Positions 16,454-25,480 of a stretch of DNA of 64,000 nucleotides are shown in pieces. Source of the stretch: Gammaproteobacteria bacterium (GTDB lineage: Bacteria > Pseudomonadota > Gammaproteobacteria > Pseudomonadales > Azotimanducaceae); NCBI GenBank assembly GCA_026707905.1, contig JAPOVY010000046.1, positions 1-64,000 on the forward strand, read 5' to 3'. The stretch's first letter is position 1, and the number at the start of each line of letters is the position of its first letter. The position numbers and the translations under genes are program-made. Under the pieces are notes generated by a model, which was given only the letters and a program-made list of their open reading frames with translations, searched no databases and was not told the origin of the DNA.

Positions 16454-18520
16454 CTGCCGGAGGGTCACGAAGTTGCAACTAAGGCAGACGGCTATGCTGG
16501 CGCTCGTGTCGAAGATGCTCGCGACCCGTTGGCACTGTTCACTCACGACAGTCAGGTAAAGTCGCAAGAGAGTGAGACGGAAGAAGAACCAACAGGACCG
16601 GTCGCGGTAATTGCACCTGTGCCAGGATCGGTTCTTAGCGTCGACGTTGCGGAAGGCGATGACGTTTTAGCAGGTCAACCCATAGCGACCATTGAATTAC
16701 TTGAATTGGAACACGTTGCTCGTGCCGAGACGAACGGGCAAGTAAATGCTGTCGTTGTCTCGAAGGGTGACTCTGTTGCGTACGGCGACACTCTGATTGA
16801 GATCGACGTATCCGATGATGATCGTCAGTGGCATGAAAAATCTGAGGAGTCTGCTCTCGATTCTCCACGGAGCGATCTCGAGCTTTTAGACCATCGTCGC
16901 ACGTTCATCCTCGATGACTTTCGAGCGGAAAAGATCGCGCGACGCCACGGGAAAGAACAGCGGAGTCCACAAGAAAACATCGCCCACCTTATGGACGGGA
17001 CGTTTCGTGAATACGGTCCATTAGTCACTGCAGCGAGTTGGCAAGACCAACAGTGGTTGCGAGAAACAACACAAGCCGATGGCTTAGTGATGGGCATCGG
17101 CTATATCAACGGTGATCTATTTCCGCCAGAACAGTCACGAGCTGTGGCGGTGCATTACGACTACATGGTTGTAGCGGGTACGCAAGGCGGTCGCGGCCAC
17201 TACAAACAAGATCGAATGTATGAGCTAGCTGGTCGTTATCGCATGCCATTGGTTTTATTTGCGGAAGGAGGCGGAGGACGACCAGGTATCAGCGGCGGCG
17301 AACGGGCACAAGTCCAAGATCTAGCGATCGAGACGGGTCTGCGTAAACCAGGTCAAGAACCGCCGCGATCCCGCCGATCAAACGTCGACGTCGCTGGCCG
17401 TGGCGGCGGTGGCGTACCAACCGACTCGTATACGTTCACGAAACTATGCGATCTGAGTGGTCTCGTCCCTCTCGTGGGCGTTAATTCCGGTCGTTGCTTC
17501 GCGGGGAACACGGTCATGCTCGCTTCTTGTGACGTGATCATCGCAGCGAAAAACTCCACCATCGGTCTTGGTGGACCAGCGATGATCGAAGGCGGTGGTC
17601 TTGGCATCTATACCCCGGAAGAAGTCGGTCCGATGTCGTTCCAGGTACCGAATGGCGTCGTAGACATCCTCGTCGAGGACGATGAAGACGCCATAGAGAC
17701 GACAAAACAGTATTTATCGTACTTCCAGGGCGCATTCGCTGATTGGGAAGCTCGAGACCAAGTGCAATTGCGACAGGTTGTACCGGAAACGCGAAGTGCC
17801 GTCTACAACATGCGTGACATCATCGAGACACTCGCTGACGAAGGCTCGATCCTTGAGATTCGGGAGAAATTTGGTGTCGGCATCATCACGGCATTTCTGC
17901 GCGTCGAAGGCATGCCGATTGGCCTTATCGCGAACAACCCTAGTCATCTTTCGGGTGCGATCGACAGTGATGCTGCTGATAAAGGCGCCCGATTCCTACA
18001 GCTTTGCGATTCCTTTGACATTCCTGTTTTGTCATTGATGGATTGTCCAGGGATTGCGTTAGGACCAGATTACGAACGGAACGCGTTGCTCAGGAAAGTT
18101 GGTCGATTGTTCGTGACCGGCGCGAACATGACCACGCCTTTCTTCGGTGTCGTGATCCGAAAAGCGTACGGGATGGGAGTCCGCGCGATGTGCGGAGGTA
18201 GCTCCCTTGAGCCGTTTTTCACGGTTGCATGGCCAACAGCGGAATTTTCCGAAATGTCCATCGATGGACGTGTCAATCTGACCTACGGGGAAGAGCTGGA
18301 ACGTATCAATTCTGAAAGTGAACGTGACGTGGTTTTTGAACGACTATTGGACGCGCACGTGGATCGAGTTCGAGCGGTGAACGCAGGAGGTACAAACTAC
18401 GGTATCGATGACGTCATTGATCCGGCCGACACGCGAGCTTGGATAGCACAAGGACTCAGGAGCGTACCTCCGGTTGGTCCTCGTAAAGAAAAGAAGCGAC
18501 CGAACATAGATACGTGGTAG
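15053..18520 (+). CDS. Single-chain acyl-CoA carboxylase (BC-BCCP-CT), copy 1, biotin lysine lost
   Basis: An 1155-residue all-in-one carboxylase. Residues 1-460 are biotin carboxylase (MKLLIANRGEIAIRV, ATP-grasp loop MIKALGGGGGRGSRM, FIETNARLQVEHTVTEEV). A biotinyl-like domain follows (about 515-585) and a carboxyltransferase (about 610-1140, with NNPSHLSGAID and MDCPGIALGP) ending KKRPNIDTW. The biotinyl domain reads IELLELEH where working domains read EAMKLEH, so the acceptor Lys is Glu at 551. The protein cannot carry its own biotin; it may take carboxybiotin from another carrier such as the next gene's product. The CT half carries an insertion of about 50 residues (GERAQVQDLAIE onwards) absent from copy 2. 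The first 467 codons are identical to copy 2. Substrate unknown; acetyl- or propionyl-CoA-like thioesters are usual. Confidence 0.88.
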   Translation: MKLLIANRGEIAIRVMRAAAELGIETVGVAPADDAGALHTGKADAVVPLDGVGAAAYLDMAQLIKAAQDTGCDAVHPGYGFLSENAAFAEQCEAAGLTFVGPRVETLQLCGDKAQARATAAAADVPIIRGIDHAVTVDEARAFFAELGDGRAMMIKALGGGGGRGSRMVADASEVDATYERCGSEALAAFGNGELYVEEFIQQARHVEVQILGDASGAITHLGERECSVQRHFQKIIEVAPAPALDSKVRAAILDAAVRLAKHIGYCNAGTFEFLVDVSGAAKAQPFAFIETNARLQVEHTVTEEVTGVDIVKAQLQLAAGATLAELDLDGPHEPRGYAIQARVCMEAVGEDGTFRPASGTLTAYEAPSGPGIRTDGFGYSGYETSLNFDSLLAKVIGYAPTGGLEAAVARTTRALSEFRIEGVDTNVGFLQNILAHPDFVSGAVHTRFVDEHMATLATTDSPRRFVLPEGHEVATKADGYAGARVEDARDPLALFTHDSQVKSQESETEEEPTGPVAVIAPVPGSVLSVDVAEGDDVLAGQPIATIELLELEHVARAETNGQVNAVVVSKGDSVAYGDTLIEIDVSDDDRQWHEKSEESALDSPRSDLELLDHRRTFILDDFRAEKIARRHGKEQRSPQENIAHLMDGTFREYGPLVTAASWQDQQWLRETTQADGLVMGIGYINGDLFPPEQSRAVAVHYDYMVVAGTQGGRGHYKQDRMYELAGRYRMPLVLFAEGGGGRPGISGGERAQVQDLAIETGLRKPGQEPPRSRRSNVDVAGRGGGGVPTDSYTFTKLCDLSGLVPLVGVNSGRCFAGNTVMLASCDVIIAAKNSTIGLGGPAMIEGGGLGIYTPEEVGPMSFQVPNGVVDILVEDDEDAIETTKQYLSYFQGAFADWEARDQVQLRQVVPETRSAVYNMRDIIETLADEGSILEIREKFGVGIITAFLRVEGMPIGLIANNPSHLSGAIDSDAADKGARFLQLCDSFDIPVLSLMDCPGIALGPDYERNALLRKVGRLFVTGANMTTPFFGVVIRKAYGMGVRAMCGGSSLEPFFTVAWPTAEFSEMSIDGRVNLTYGEELERINSESERDVVFERLLDAHVDRVRAVNAGGTNYGIDDVIDPADTRAWIAQGLRSVPPVGPRKEKKRPNIDTW

Positions 18521-18551
18521 TGGTGGGTCGCGGAAAGGCGGATTTGACGAT

Positions 18552-19952
18552 ATGAAGTTACTGATAGCGAATCGCGGAGAGATTGCGATCCGGGTGATGC
18601 GCGCGGCGGCGGAGTTAGGCATCGAGACGGTGGGGGTCGCCCCGGCGGACGACGCGGGCGCGCTGCACACGGGCAAGGCGGACGCGGTGGTTCCGCTGGA
18701 CGGCGTAGGCGCGGCAGCCTATCTGGATATGGCGCAGTTGATCAAGGCGGCGCAGGACACGGGTTGCGACGCAGTGCATCCGGGTTACGGCTTCCTGTCG
18801 GAGAACGCGGCGTTCGCGGAACAGTGCGAGGCAGCGGGTTTGACCTTCGTTGGACCGCGGGTCGAGACGCTGCAGTTGTGCGGCGACAAGGCGCAAGCGC
18901 GTGCGACCGCAGCGGCGGCGGATGTGCCGATCATTCGGGGCATCGACCATGCGGTCACGGTGGACGAGGCGCGCGCGTTTTTCGCCGAGCTCGGCGACGG
19001 CCGGGCCATGATGATCAAGGCGCTTGGCGGCGGTGGCGGTCGTGGTTCCCGCATGGTGGCGGACGCATCTGAGGTGGACGCGACCTACGAACGGTGTGGG
19101 TCGGAAGCGTTGGCGGCGTTCGGCAACGGTGAACTCTATGTTGAGGAGTTCATCCAGCAGGCGCGGCACGTTGAGGTGCAGATTCTGGGGGATGCGAGCG
19201 GTGCGATCACGCATCTTGGTGAACGCGAATGCAGCGTACAGCGGCATTTTCAGAAGATCATCGAAGTCGCGCCAGCCCCGGCGCTGGACAGCAAGGTTCG
19301 CGCTGCGATTCTTGATGCGGCGGTGCGCTTGGCCAAGCATATTGGGTACTGCAACGCGGGCACGTTCGAGTTTTTGGTCGATGTATCGGGTGCGGCGAAG
19401 GCGCAGCCGTTCGCATTCATCGAGACCAACGCACGACTGCAGGTCGAACATACGGTGACCGAGGAGGTCACGGGTGTGGACATCGTGAAGGCGCAGTTGC
19501 AGCTTGCGGCAGGTGCGACGCTGGCGGAGCTAGACCTCGATGGTCCGCATGAACCGCGCGGTTACGCGATCCAGGCGCGGGTGTGCATGGAGGCGGTGGG
19601 CGAAGACGGCACGTTTCGTCCGGCGAGCGGGACACTGACGGCGTATGAGGCGCCGAGTGGTCCGGGGATACGGACGGACGGTTTCGGTTACAGCGGCTAC
19701 GAGACGAGTCTGAACTTCGACTCGCTGTTGGCGAAGGTAATCGGCTATGCGCCGACGGGCGGACTAGAGGCGGCGGTGGCGCGGACGACACGGGCGTTGA
19801 GCGAGTTCCGGATCGAAGGGGTGGACACGAACGTCGGGTTCTTGCAGAACATCCTGGCACATCCGGATTTTGTGAGTGGGGCGGTCCATACGCGGTTCGT
19901 GGATGAGCACATGGCGACCCTCGCTACCACCGATTCCCCGCGTCGCTTCGTG
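18552..19952 (+). repeat. Identical 1401-bp direct repeat, copy 2 (biotin carboxylase region)
   Basis: Second copy of the block at 15053-16453. Identity stops at the third base of codon 468's neighbourhood (T at 19953 against C at 16454); after that the two genes stay homologous but diverged (LPEGYEET against LPEGHEVA). Confidence 0.9.
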
Positions 19953-21773
19953 TTGCCGGAAGGATATGAGGAAACAGCCGTTGTAGAGGAGACCGCGGAA
20001 CACGCTATTGGACCCCCAGGCTCTGTTGGGCTAGTCGCACCCATGCAAGGAACCATTGTTGGTATCGATGTGGCGCTTGGACAAGATGTCCGAATTGGTC
20101 AAACCGTAGCAGTGGTTGAAGCGATGAAGCTCCAACACGACATCCGTGCAGATCGTAATGGCGTTGTTTGTGCGGTTTCTATGTCAGAAGGCGATGTGGT
20201 TCGAGAAGGATTTCCGATCGTGTTTATCGACCCGGTAGACAGCGGTGGTGGAGCACTTGAAGTTGATGAAGGCATCGATCTCGATGCAATCCGCGGCGAT
20301 CTTCAAGAACTGAATGAGATGATTGAGGGTCGATTAGATCCTGCCCAATCGGATGCGGTAACTGCTCTACGCGAGCAGAACCGACGCACGCCACGCGAGA
20401 ATATCGCCGATCTTATGGACTTCGGTACCTTTAAGGAGTTTGGTCCTGGTGTGGCTGGTTCAGCGGAGGGTGGAACCATCATCGGGTTTGGCAGCGTAAA
20501 CGCGGATCTTGTCGGAGAAGATCAAAGCCGCGTCGCGCTTGTTTACAGCAACAACGAGTTCGCGTCGTATACGCACGGTCACTATCGCCAAGAGCAAGTT
20601 CACGAGCTGGCTCACGATTGGCGTGTACCTATCGTGCTTTTTTCGGAAGGTGAAGGTCAACCCGTCGGAGGATTCGGCGGTGTGGGCATGGACGCGAGTG
20701 TCTTTACTGAATTCGCCAGACTGTCTGGTTTAGTGCCGCTTGTTGGCGTTAACTTAGGTGATTGTTTTGCTGGAAATGCGGCGCTCTTAGCTTGTTGCGA
20801 CGTGATCATCGCAACCAAGAACTCAACTATTGGTATGACTGGACCTGGTGTAGTCGAAGCGAGTGGAATCGGCAATCACTCCACATCAGATCTCGGTTCG
20901 ATGTCCTTCCAAGAACTCAACGGCAATGTTGATATCGTCGTGGAAGACGATAGTGCTGCGATTGAAACAGTTAAGCGATATCTGTCTTACTTTCAAGGCC
21001 CTGTATCTGAATGGGAAGCACCTGATCAACGTCGGATGCGCCACATCATTCCCGAGGATCGCGTGAGGGCGTACGTGATGCGCGACATTATCGAAACGCT
21101 GGCGGACGAAGGATCAGTCCTCGAAATCCGAAAAGATTTTGGTATCGGCGTCAATACTTCATTCATTCGTGTCGAAGGTCGACCAATGGGCGTCGTCGCA
21201 AACAATCCTGCCCATCTGGCTGGAGCAGTCGACAGTCCTGGCGCGGACAAAGGCGCACGCTTCTTCCAGCTTTGTGATGCTTTCGATATACCAGTCGTCG
21301 TCTTTATGGATTGTCCAGGGATCATGGTGGGTCCGGACCACGAACGGACAGCCTTGGTGAGGCATGCGGTACGACTTTTCAACATCGGCGCGAATTGCAC
21401 GGCACCGATGTTTGGCATCATGGTGAGAAAGGCCTACGGGCTTGGGGTTCAAGCGATGATCGGAGGCGCGTCTTCCGTACCATTTCTCAATGTTGCGTGG
21501 CCTACTGCCGAGTTTGCCGGTATGAATATCGATGGCGCGGTCAAGCTTTCCGCTCGTCGCGAATTAGCTGCGATTGAGGATCCAGAAGAACGTAAGGCGG
21601 CCTACGATCAGCGTGTCGCACAAGGTTACGAGTCGGCTCGAGCAGTAAATTCTGGTGCGCGTTACGTCATTGATCCAGCGGATACTCGCGCATTTATCGT
21701 ACAAGGTATGAAAAGCCTTCCGCCAAAGGCACCACGAACGACGAAAAAACGACCATACGTTGATACGTGGTAA
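18552..21773 (+). CDS. Single-chain acyl-CoA carboxylase (BC-BCCP-CT), copy 2, biotinylatable
   Basis: A 1073-residue all-in-one carboxylase 31 bases downstream of copy 1, hence probably co-transcribed. Biotin carboxylase occupies residues 1-460 and is identical to copy 1. The biotinyl domain carries an intact VVEAMKLQH with Lys526 as acceptor. The carboxyltransferase (about 575-1060) keeps NNPAHLAGAVD, the oxyanion region VFMDCPGIMVGP and ends KKRPYVDTW, closely following copy 1 but without its insertion. This is the copy that can act alone and could supply carboxybiotin to copy 1. Biotin carboxylase uses ATP and bicarbonate; the acyl-CoA acceptor cannot be told from sequence. The domain order matches the single-chain long-chain acyl-CoA carboxylases known in mycobacteria and others. 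Confidence 0.9.
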   Translation: MKLLIANRGEIAIRVMRAAAELGIETVGVAPADDAGALHTGKADAVVPLDGVGAAAYLDMAQLIKAAQDTGCDAVHPGYGFLSENAAFAEQCEAAGLTFVGPRVETLQLCGDKAQARATAAAADVPIIRGIDHAVTVDEARAFFAELGDGRAMMIKALGGGGGRGSRMVADASEVDATYERCGSEALAAFGNGELYVEEFIQQARHVEVQILGDASGAITHLGERECSVQRHFQKIIEVAPAPALDSKVRAAILDAAVRLAKHIGYCNAGTFEFLVDVSGAAKAQPFAFIETNARLQVEHTVTEEVTGVDIVKAQLQLAAGATLAELDLDGPHEPRGYAIQARVCMEAVGEDGTFRPASGTLTAYEAPSGPGIRTDGFGYSGYETSLNFDSLLAKVIGYAPTGGLEAAVARTTRALSEFRIEGVDTNVGFLQNILAHPDFVSGAVHTRFVDEHMATLATTDSPRRFVLPEGYEETAVVEETAEHAIGPPGSVGLVAPMQGTIVGIDVALGQDVRIGQTVAVVEAMKLQHDIRADRNGVVCAVSMSEGDVVREGFPIVFIDPVDSGGGALEVDEGIDLDAIRGDLQELNEMIEGRLDPAQSDAVTALREQNRRTPRENIADLMDFGTFKEFGPGVAGSAEGGTIIGFGSVNADLVGEDQSRVALVYSNNEFASYTHGHYRQEQVHELAHDWRVPIVLFSEGEGQPVGGFGGVGMDASVFTEFARLSGLVPLVGVNLGDCFAGNAALLACCDVIIATKNSTIGMTGPGVVEASGIGNHSTSDLGSMSFQELNGNVDIVVEDDSAAIETVKRYLSYFQGPVSEWEAPDQRRMRHIIPEDRVRAYVMRDIIETLADEGSVLEIRKDFGIGVNTSFIRVEGRPMGVVANNPAHLAGAVDSPGADKGARFFQLCDAFDIPVVVFMDCPGIMVGPDHERTALVRHAVRLFNIGANCTAPMFGIMVRKAYGLGVQAMIGGASSVPFLNVAWPTAEFAGMNIDGAVKLSARRELAAIEDPEERKAAYDQRVAQGYESARAVNSGARYVIDPADTRAFIVQGMKSLPPKAPRTTKKRPYVDTW

Positions 21774-21965
21774 CCGTTGTTCTGTGACGAAAGTGAAGCA
21801 GCGTCCAGAACCGTCTCCTTAACTGTAGTTTGAGGGGTGTTGGTCCAGCCTGAGCGACAGTTTTACCAACGCGGACTTTTTGAATCGTCCGGCGTCAGAG
21901 ATGACTACAACGTGAGTAATCTATCGGGACGGATCGTTTGAATAAAGTGGAGCACAAGGAGAACC

Positions 21966-24209
21966 ATGGAACACGATAGGTACTTTAGTGGAACGATAAA
22001 GCGGACATCCGCCGAGTCAACGGTTGCTTGGTCTCAAGAACCTTCGGCATTGAGTCAGCGACCGAACATCGTGATTGTCATTCTCGATGACGTCGGCTAT
22101 GCGGAATTTGGCTGCTATGGTTCTGACATCGAGACACAAGCGCTGAATAGTCTCGCCACCGACGGTTTGCGATATGCAAATTTCCACGTAACGCCTCTCT
22201 GCTCGCCGACGAGAACTTGCCTACTTACCGGGCGCAATCATCACAGCGTAGGTATGAGCAGGGTCGCTGAGATAACGAATGGCTTTCCTAATACACGTGG
22301 CTTCGTATCACGAGAGGCGGCAAATTTAGCTGAGATGTTGAGACCACATGGTTACCAAACGTTGGCAGCCGGGAAATGGCATTTGGGATCGATCCACGAA
22401 ACGAGTCCGGCAGGTCCATATGACCACTGGCCATTGCAGCGTGGATTCGATCGTTTTCATGGCTTTCTGCCAGGGGAGACCAATCAGTGGAATCCAGAAC
22501 TGATTACGGGGAACGAACGCGTTGAAGCGCCACAAAAGGAAAACTACCACTTTTCGGAAGATATCGTCGATCATTCTTGCAAATGGCTTCGCCAACTAGC
22601 ATCTGCTAATCCAGAACAGCCGTTCTTTCTATATGTCGCGTTCGCCGCTGCGCATTCTCCGCACCACGCCCCGGTTACGTACGTGGAAAAGTACAAGGGA
22701 CGATTCGATGAGGGTTGGGATATCGCAAGAACGAAAATCCTGGCGAGGCAGACCGCCTCGGGGCTTCTGCCGGAAGGGCAACGGTTAGCACCGAAGAATC
22801 CTGGTGTACAGGACTGGGACGACTTGGATGAAGACGAGAAGCGATTGGCTACCCGATTGATGGAGGTCTATGCTGGGTTTCTAGATCACGCTGACGATCA
22901 AATCGCACGACTCCTAGAACAAATCGATGCACTTGGGAAGGGTGACGACACGATTGTGATCGCGATGTCGGATAACGGCGCGAGTCCGTTAGGTGGGCTC
23001 CATGGTACGTACGACCACCAACTCCCGCGGAACGGGATTCTCACGAGCGTTGAAGATAACCTCGCTCGTCTAGACGACATGGGCGGTCCTCTCACCTACA
23101 ACCACTACCCATTTGGCTGGGCAACGGCAGGGAATACGCCGTTCAAGAGATTCAAAGGCCACACGTACGGTGGTGGTGTTCGCGCGCCTCTACTAATCCG
23201 TTGGCCGAATGGCATACAAGCAAACGGGGAAACTCGACGCCAGTTCTATCACGTGGTAGACATCACACCAACCTTGATCGACTTGATTGGTGCCCCGCTA
23301 CCGAACCATGTAAATGGGATCGAGCAAATCCCGCTCCACGGCGTATCGATGGCTCATACCTTCAACGACAACGATGCGCCCACGCGAAAGACCCACCAAT
23401 ACTTCGAGATAGTGGGTCAGAGAGGGATCTGGCAGGAAGGGTGGAAAGCCGTCACGTTTCACCAGAGAGGAGACGATTACGACTCAGATGTCTGGGAACT
23501 CTATCACTTGGATAACGACATCGCAGAAATTGACGATCTTGCAGACAAGCATCCAGAAAAGCTTGAGGCACTTAAAGAACTGTGGTGGCAGGAAGCCGAA
23601 CGCTTCGGGGTGCTCCCACTAGATGATCTGAGTCATAGACCAAGTGCTGGTTGGTGGCCGGAGCCCAAAGATCGGTGGGTTCTTTACCAGGATGCGGTGC
23701 TTCCACACCATTTCAAGTCAGGTCCGCGTGTGCGCGGGGTATCGCATCGGATCGTGGCTCGTATCGAGCGCCAATCAACCGATCAAGATGGTGCCATCAT
23801 CGCGGACGGCGGTAGATTCGGTGGGTGGAGCATCTTCGTTCACCGTAACCGATTGCACTACACGACCAACAACTTTGGTGAACGCTGTCGGACGTTGTCT
23901 AGCGCGGCGATTCCACCAGGAGTAGCGACACTCCGCATCGATGTCGTACGTACCGGAGAGGATGAGGGGCACGTTCGGTTCTACATCAATGATGAATCTG
24001 GCGGCGAGGGAATTCTCTCGCCGTTTGGCTATCACAACTTCGTCAATGAACCGTTGGAGGTCGGTCGAGACAGTCAAACTCCGGTTGATGATCTCTACGC
24101 CTCGCCATTCACATTTAAAGGGAAAATCGCGGATGTCGTGATCGAAGCCTTCGGTACCGAAGTACTAGATCATGAGGCATTGTTAGAAGAGTTAATGACG
24201 AGTCAATAA
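21966..24209 (+). CDS. Arylsulfatase-family enzyme with C-terminal jelly-roll-like domain
   Basis: A 747-residue sulfatase that would hydrolyse sulfate esters. The metal-binding start PNIVIVILDDVGY and the formylglycine motif C79-S-P-T-R83 are present, followed by LLTGRN and, downstream, GKWHLG. The Cys must be converted by a formylglycine-generating enzyme not encoded here. The core ends near residue 560; residues about 590-745 form a beta-rich domain (GGWSIFVHRNRLHYTTNNFG) like that of larger arylsulfatases. No signal peptide is visible, so a cytoplasmic location is suggested, unusual for the family. An AAGGAG ribosome site 6 bases before the ATG supports the start. Substrate unknown. Confidence 0.88.
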   Translation: MEHDRYFSGTIKRTSAESTVAWSQEPSALSQRPNIVIVILDDVGYAEFGCYGSDIETQALNSLATDGLRYANFHVTPLCSPTRTCLLTGRNHHSVGMSRVAEITNGFPNTRGFVSREAANLAEMLRPHGYQTLAAGKWHLGSIHETSPAGPYDHWPLQRGFDRFHGFLPGETNQWNPELITGNERVEAPQKENYHFSEDIVDHSCKWLRQLASANPEQPFFLYVAFAAAHSPHHAPVTYVEKYKGRFDEGWDIARTKILARQTASGLLPEGQRLAPKNPGVQDWDDLDEDEKRLATRLMEVYAGFLDHADDQIARLLEQIDALGKGDDTIVIAMSDNGASPLGGLHGTYDHQLPRNGILTSVEDNLARLDDMGGPLTYNHYPFGWATAGNTPFKRFKGHTYGGGVRAPLLIRWPNGIQANGETRRQFYHVVDITPTLIDLIGAPLPNHVNGIEQIPLHGVSMAHTFNDNDAPTRKTHQYFEIVGQRGIWQEGWKAVTFHQRGDDYDSDVWELYHLDNDIAEIDDLADKHPEKLEALKELWWQEAERFGVLPLDDLSHRPSAGWWPEPKDRWVLYQDAVLPHHFKSGPRVRGVSHRIVARIERQSTDQDGAIIADGGRFGGWSIFVHRNRLHYTTNNFGERCRTLSSAAIPPGVATLRIDVVRTGEDEGHVRFYINDESGGEGILSPFGYHNFVNEPLEVGRDSQTPVDDLYASPFTFKGKIADVVIEAFGTEVLDHEALLEELMTSQ

Positions 24210-24268
24210 GAGATCATTCCTTCATGCCTAGGTACTAAATATGTGACATATCCTGCTTATCGATATCG

Positions 24269-24334
24269 GCGAATTGAAAGATAAAGCGTGGCGGATTGAA
24301 AGACTGTAGGGTGCAGATTGAAAGGCAAGTGATT
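24269..24334 (+). repeat. Three 22-bp direct repeats (GCRRATTGAAAG core)
   Basis: Units at 24269-24290, 24291-24312 and 24313-24334 share a 12-base core GCRRATTGAAAG at an exact 22-base period, two turns of the helix, with variable remainders. They end about 60 bases before the methyltransferase start, where a fourth ATTGAAA (24389-24395) runs into the ATG. The pattern fits a cooperative binding site for a regulator; this is inference. Confidence 0.6.
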
Positions 24335-24394
24335 TTTAGAGGGATTTCACAGACGATTTAATTAGCGAACATAGCCCGATAGGTATGGATTGAA

Positions 24395-25480
24395 ATGCCC
24401 GGAACTCAAACTGAATTCGATCATGAAAAGGCTCAACGGTTTGCCGCGAGAACAGGGCAACAGTTAGCTGCGGCGATAAACTGCTATCTGTCCTATATTG
24501 GCGACGATCTAGGGTTGTACAGGACGATCTTGGATCTTGGTTGGACCACAAGTGACGAATTGGCACAAGCTACCGGTCTCCACGAGCGATGGATTAGAGA
24601 GTGGTTGAGGCACCAGGCGTGCAACCAACATCTCGACTACGACGTCGAGAAGGATGCATTTTCGCTCAGTCCCGAAGCTGGTACCGTGCTCTGCGATGAG
24701 GACAGTCCCTATTACTTCGCGTCTGGCTTTCAGGCATTTGCAGCATTACGCTCGTCCTTGGATCGACTACCGCAAGCGTTCTCTACCGGTCTCGGCATGC
24801 GATTTGATGAACATGGACCCGGGTGCGCGTGCGGTATCGAGAAACTCAATAACTACATTCCGAGATTCGAGCTCGTGCAGTCCATACTGCCACAGCTCGA
24901 CGGAGTTTGCGAGCGTTTAGAAGAAGGAGCGAGGGTCGCAGATGTCGGTTGTGGTGCCGGTCTAGCACTCTTAAACATGGCGAAAGCATTTCCGAGTTCA
25001 ACGTTTACGGGTGTTGAGATCTCGACTCATGCTATCGAGCGTGCGCGCTCGAATATTGAGGAATGGGGCTTGTCGAACGTGTCGATCCAGGACGCGCGGG
25101 AGCAACCGTTAGCGAGTGATCGTTCTTTCGATTTCGTCACGACTTTTGACGTTGTTCACGATACGCCTTTCCCCGACCGTTTGATTGCTGAAATCTATTC
25201 AGCGCTTCGGCCTGACGGGACGTGGTTGTGTTCGGACATTCGATCCTTTCCGAAGTTTGCGGATAACTTGGCCGAGAATCCGGGTGCACCATTGTTGTAT
25301 GGCTTTTCCGTCATGGTTTGTATGTCCTCTGCGATGTCTGAGCCGGGAGGCGCGGGACTGGGAACTTTGGGGTTTAATTCCGAGGTTGCTCAAGAAATGA
25401 CCGGCGCTGCTGGATTTACCCGTTTTCGAAAACTTGAATACGAAAACGCCATCAATAGTTATTACGAGATTCGGCCTTAG
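24395..25480 (+). CDS. Class I SAM-dependent methyltransferase with N-terminal winged helix (Rv2258c-like)
   Basis: A 361-residue protein. The N-terminal ~100 residues resemble the winged-helix dimerisation domain of Rv2258c-type methyltransferases (LGWTTSDELAQATGLHERWIREWLR). The Rossmann part starts near residue 180 with VADVGCGAGLALLNMAKAFP (motif I), the acidic VEIS that binds the SAM ribose, and DFVTTFDVVHDTPFPDR as motif IV. The substrate is unknown. Three phased repeats lie upstream and may control it. The stop overlaps the stop of the convergent gene (TTAG, 25477-25480), so no space exists for a terminator between them. Confidence 0.85.
   Translation: MPGTQTEFDHEKAQRFAARTGQQLAAAINCYLSYIGDDLGLYRTILDLGWTTSDELAQATGLHERWIREWLRHQACNQHLDYDVEKDAFSLSPEAGTVLCDEDSPYYFASGFQAFAALRSSLDRLPQAFSTGLGMRFDEHGPGCACGIEKLNNYIPRFELVQSILPQLDGVCERLEEGARVADVGCGAGLALLNMAKAFPSSTFTGVEISTHAIERARSNIEEWGLSNVSIQDAREQPLASDRSFDFVTTFDVVHDTPFPDRLIAEIYSALRPDGTWLCSDIRSFPKFADNLAENPGAPLLYGFSVMVCMSSAMSEPGGAGLGTLGFNSEVAQEMTGAAGFTRFRKLEYENAINSYYEIRP

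Noticed and set aside
24269..24334. CRISPR-like repeats (ATTGAAAG resembles a repeat 3' end)
   Set aside because: Only three units with a 12-base core and a 22-base period; true arrays have longer repeats with spacers of about 30 bases or more. No array is present in the window.
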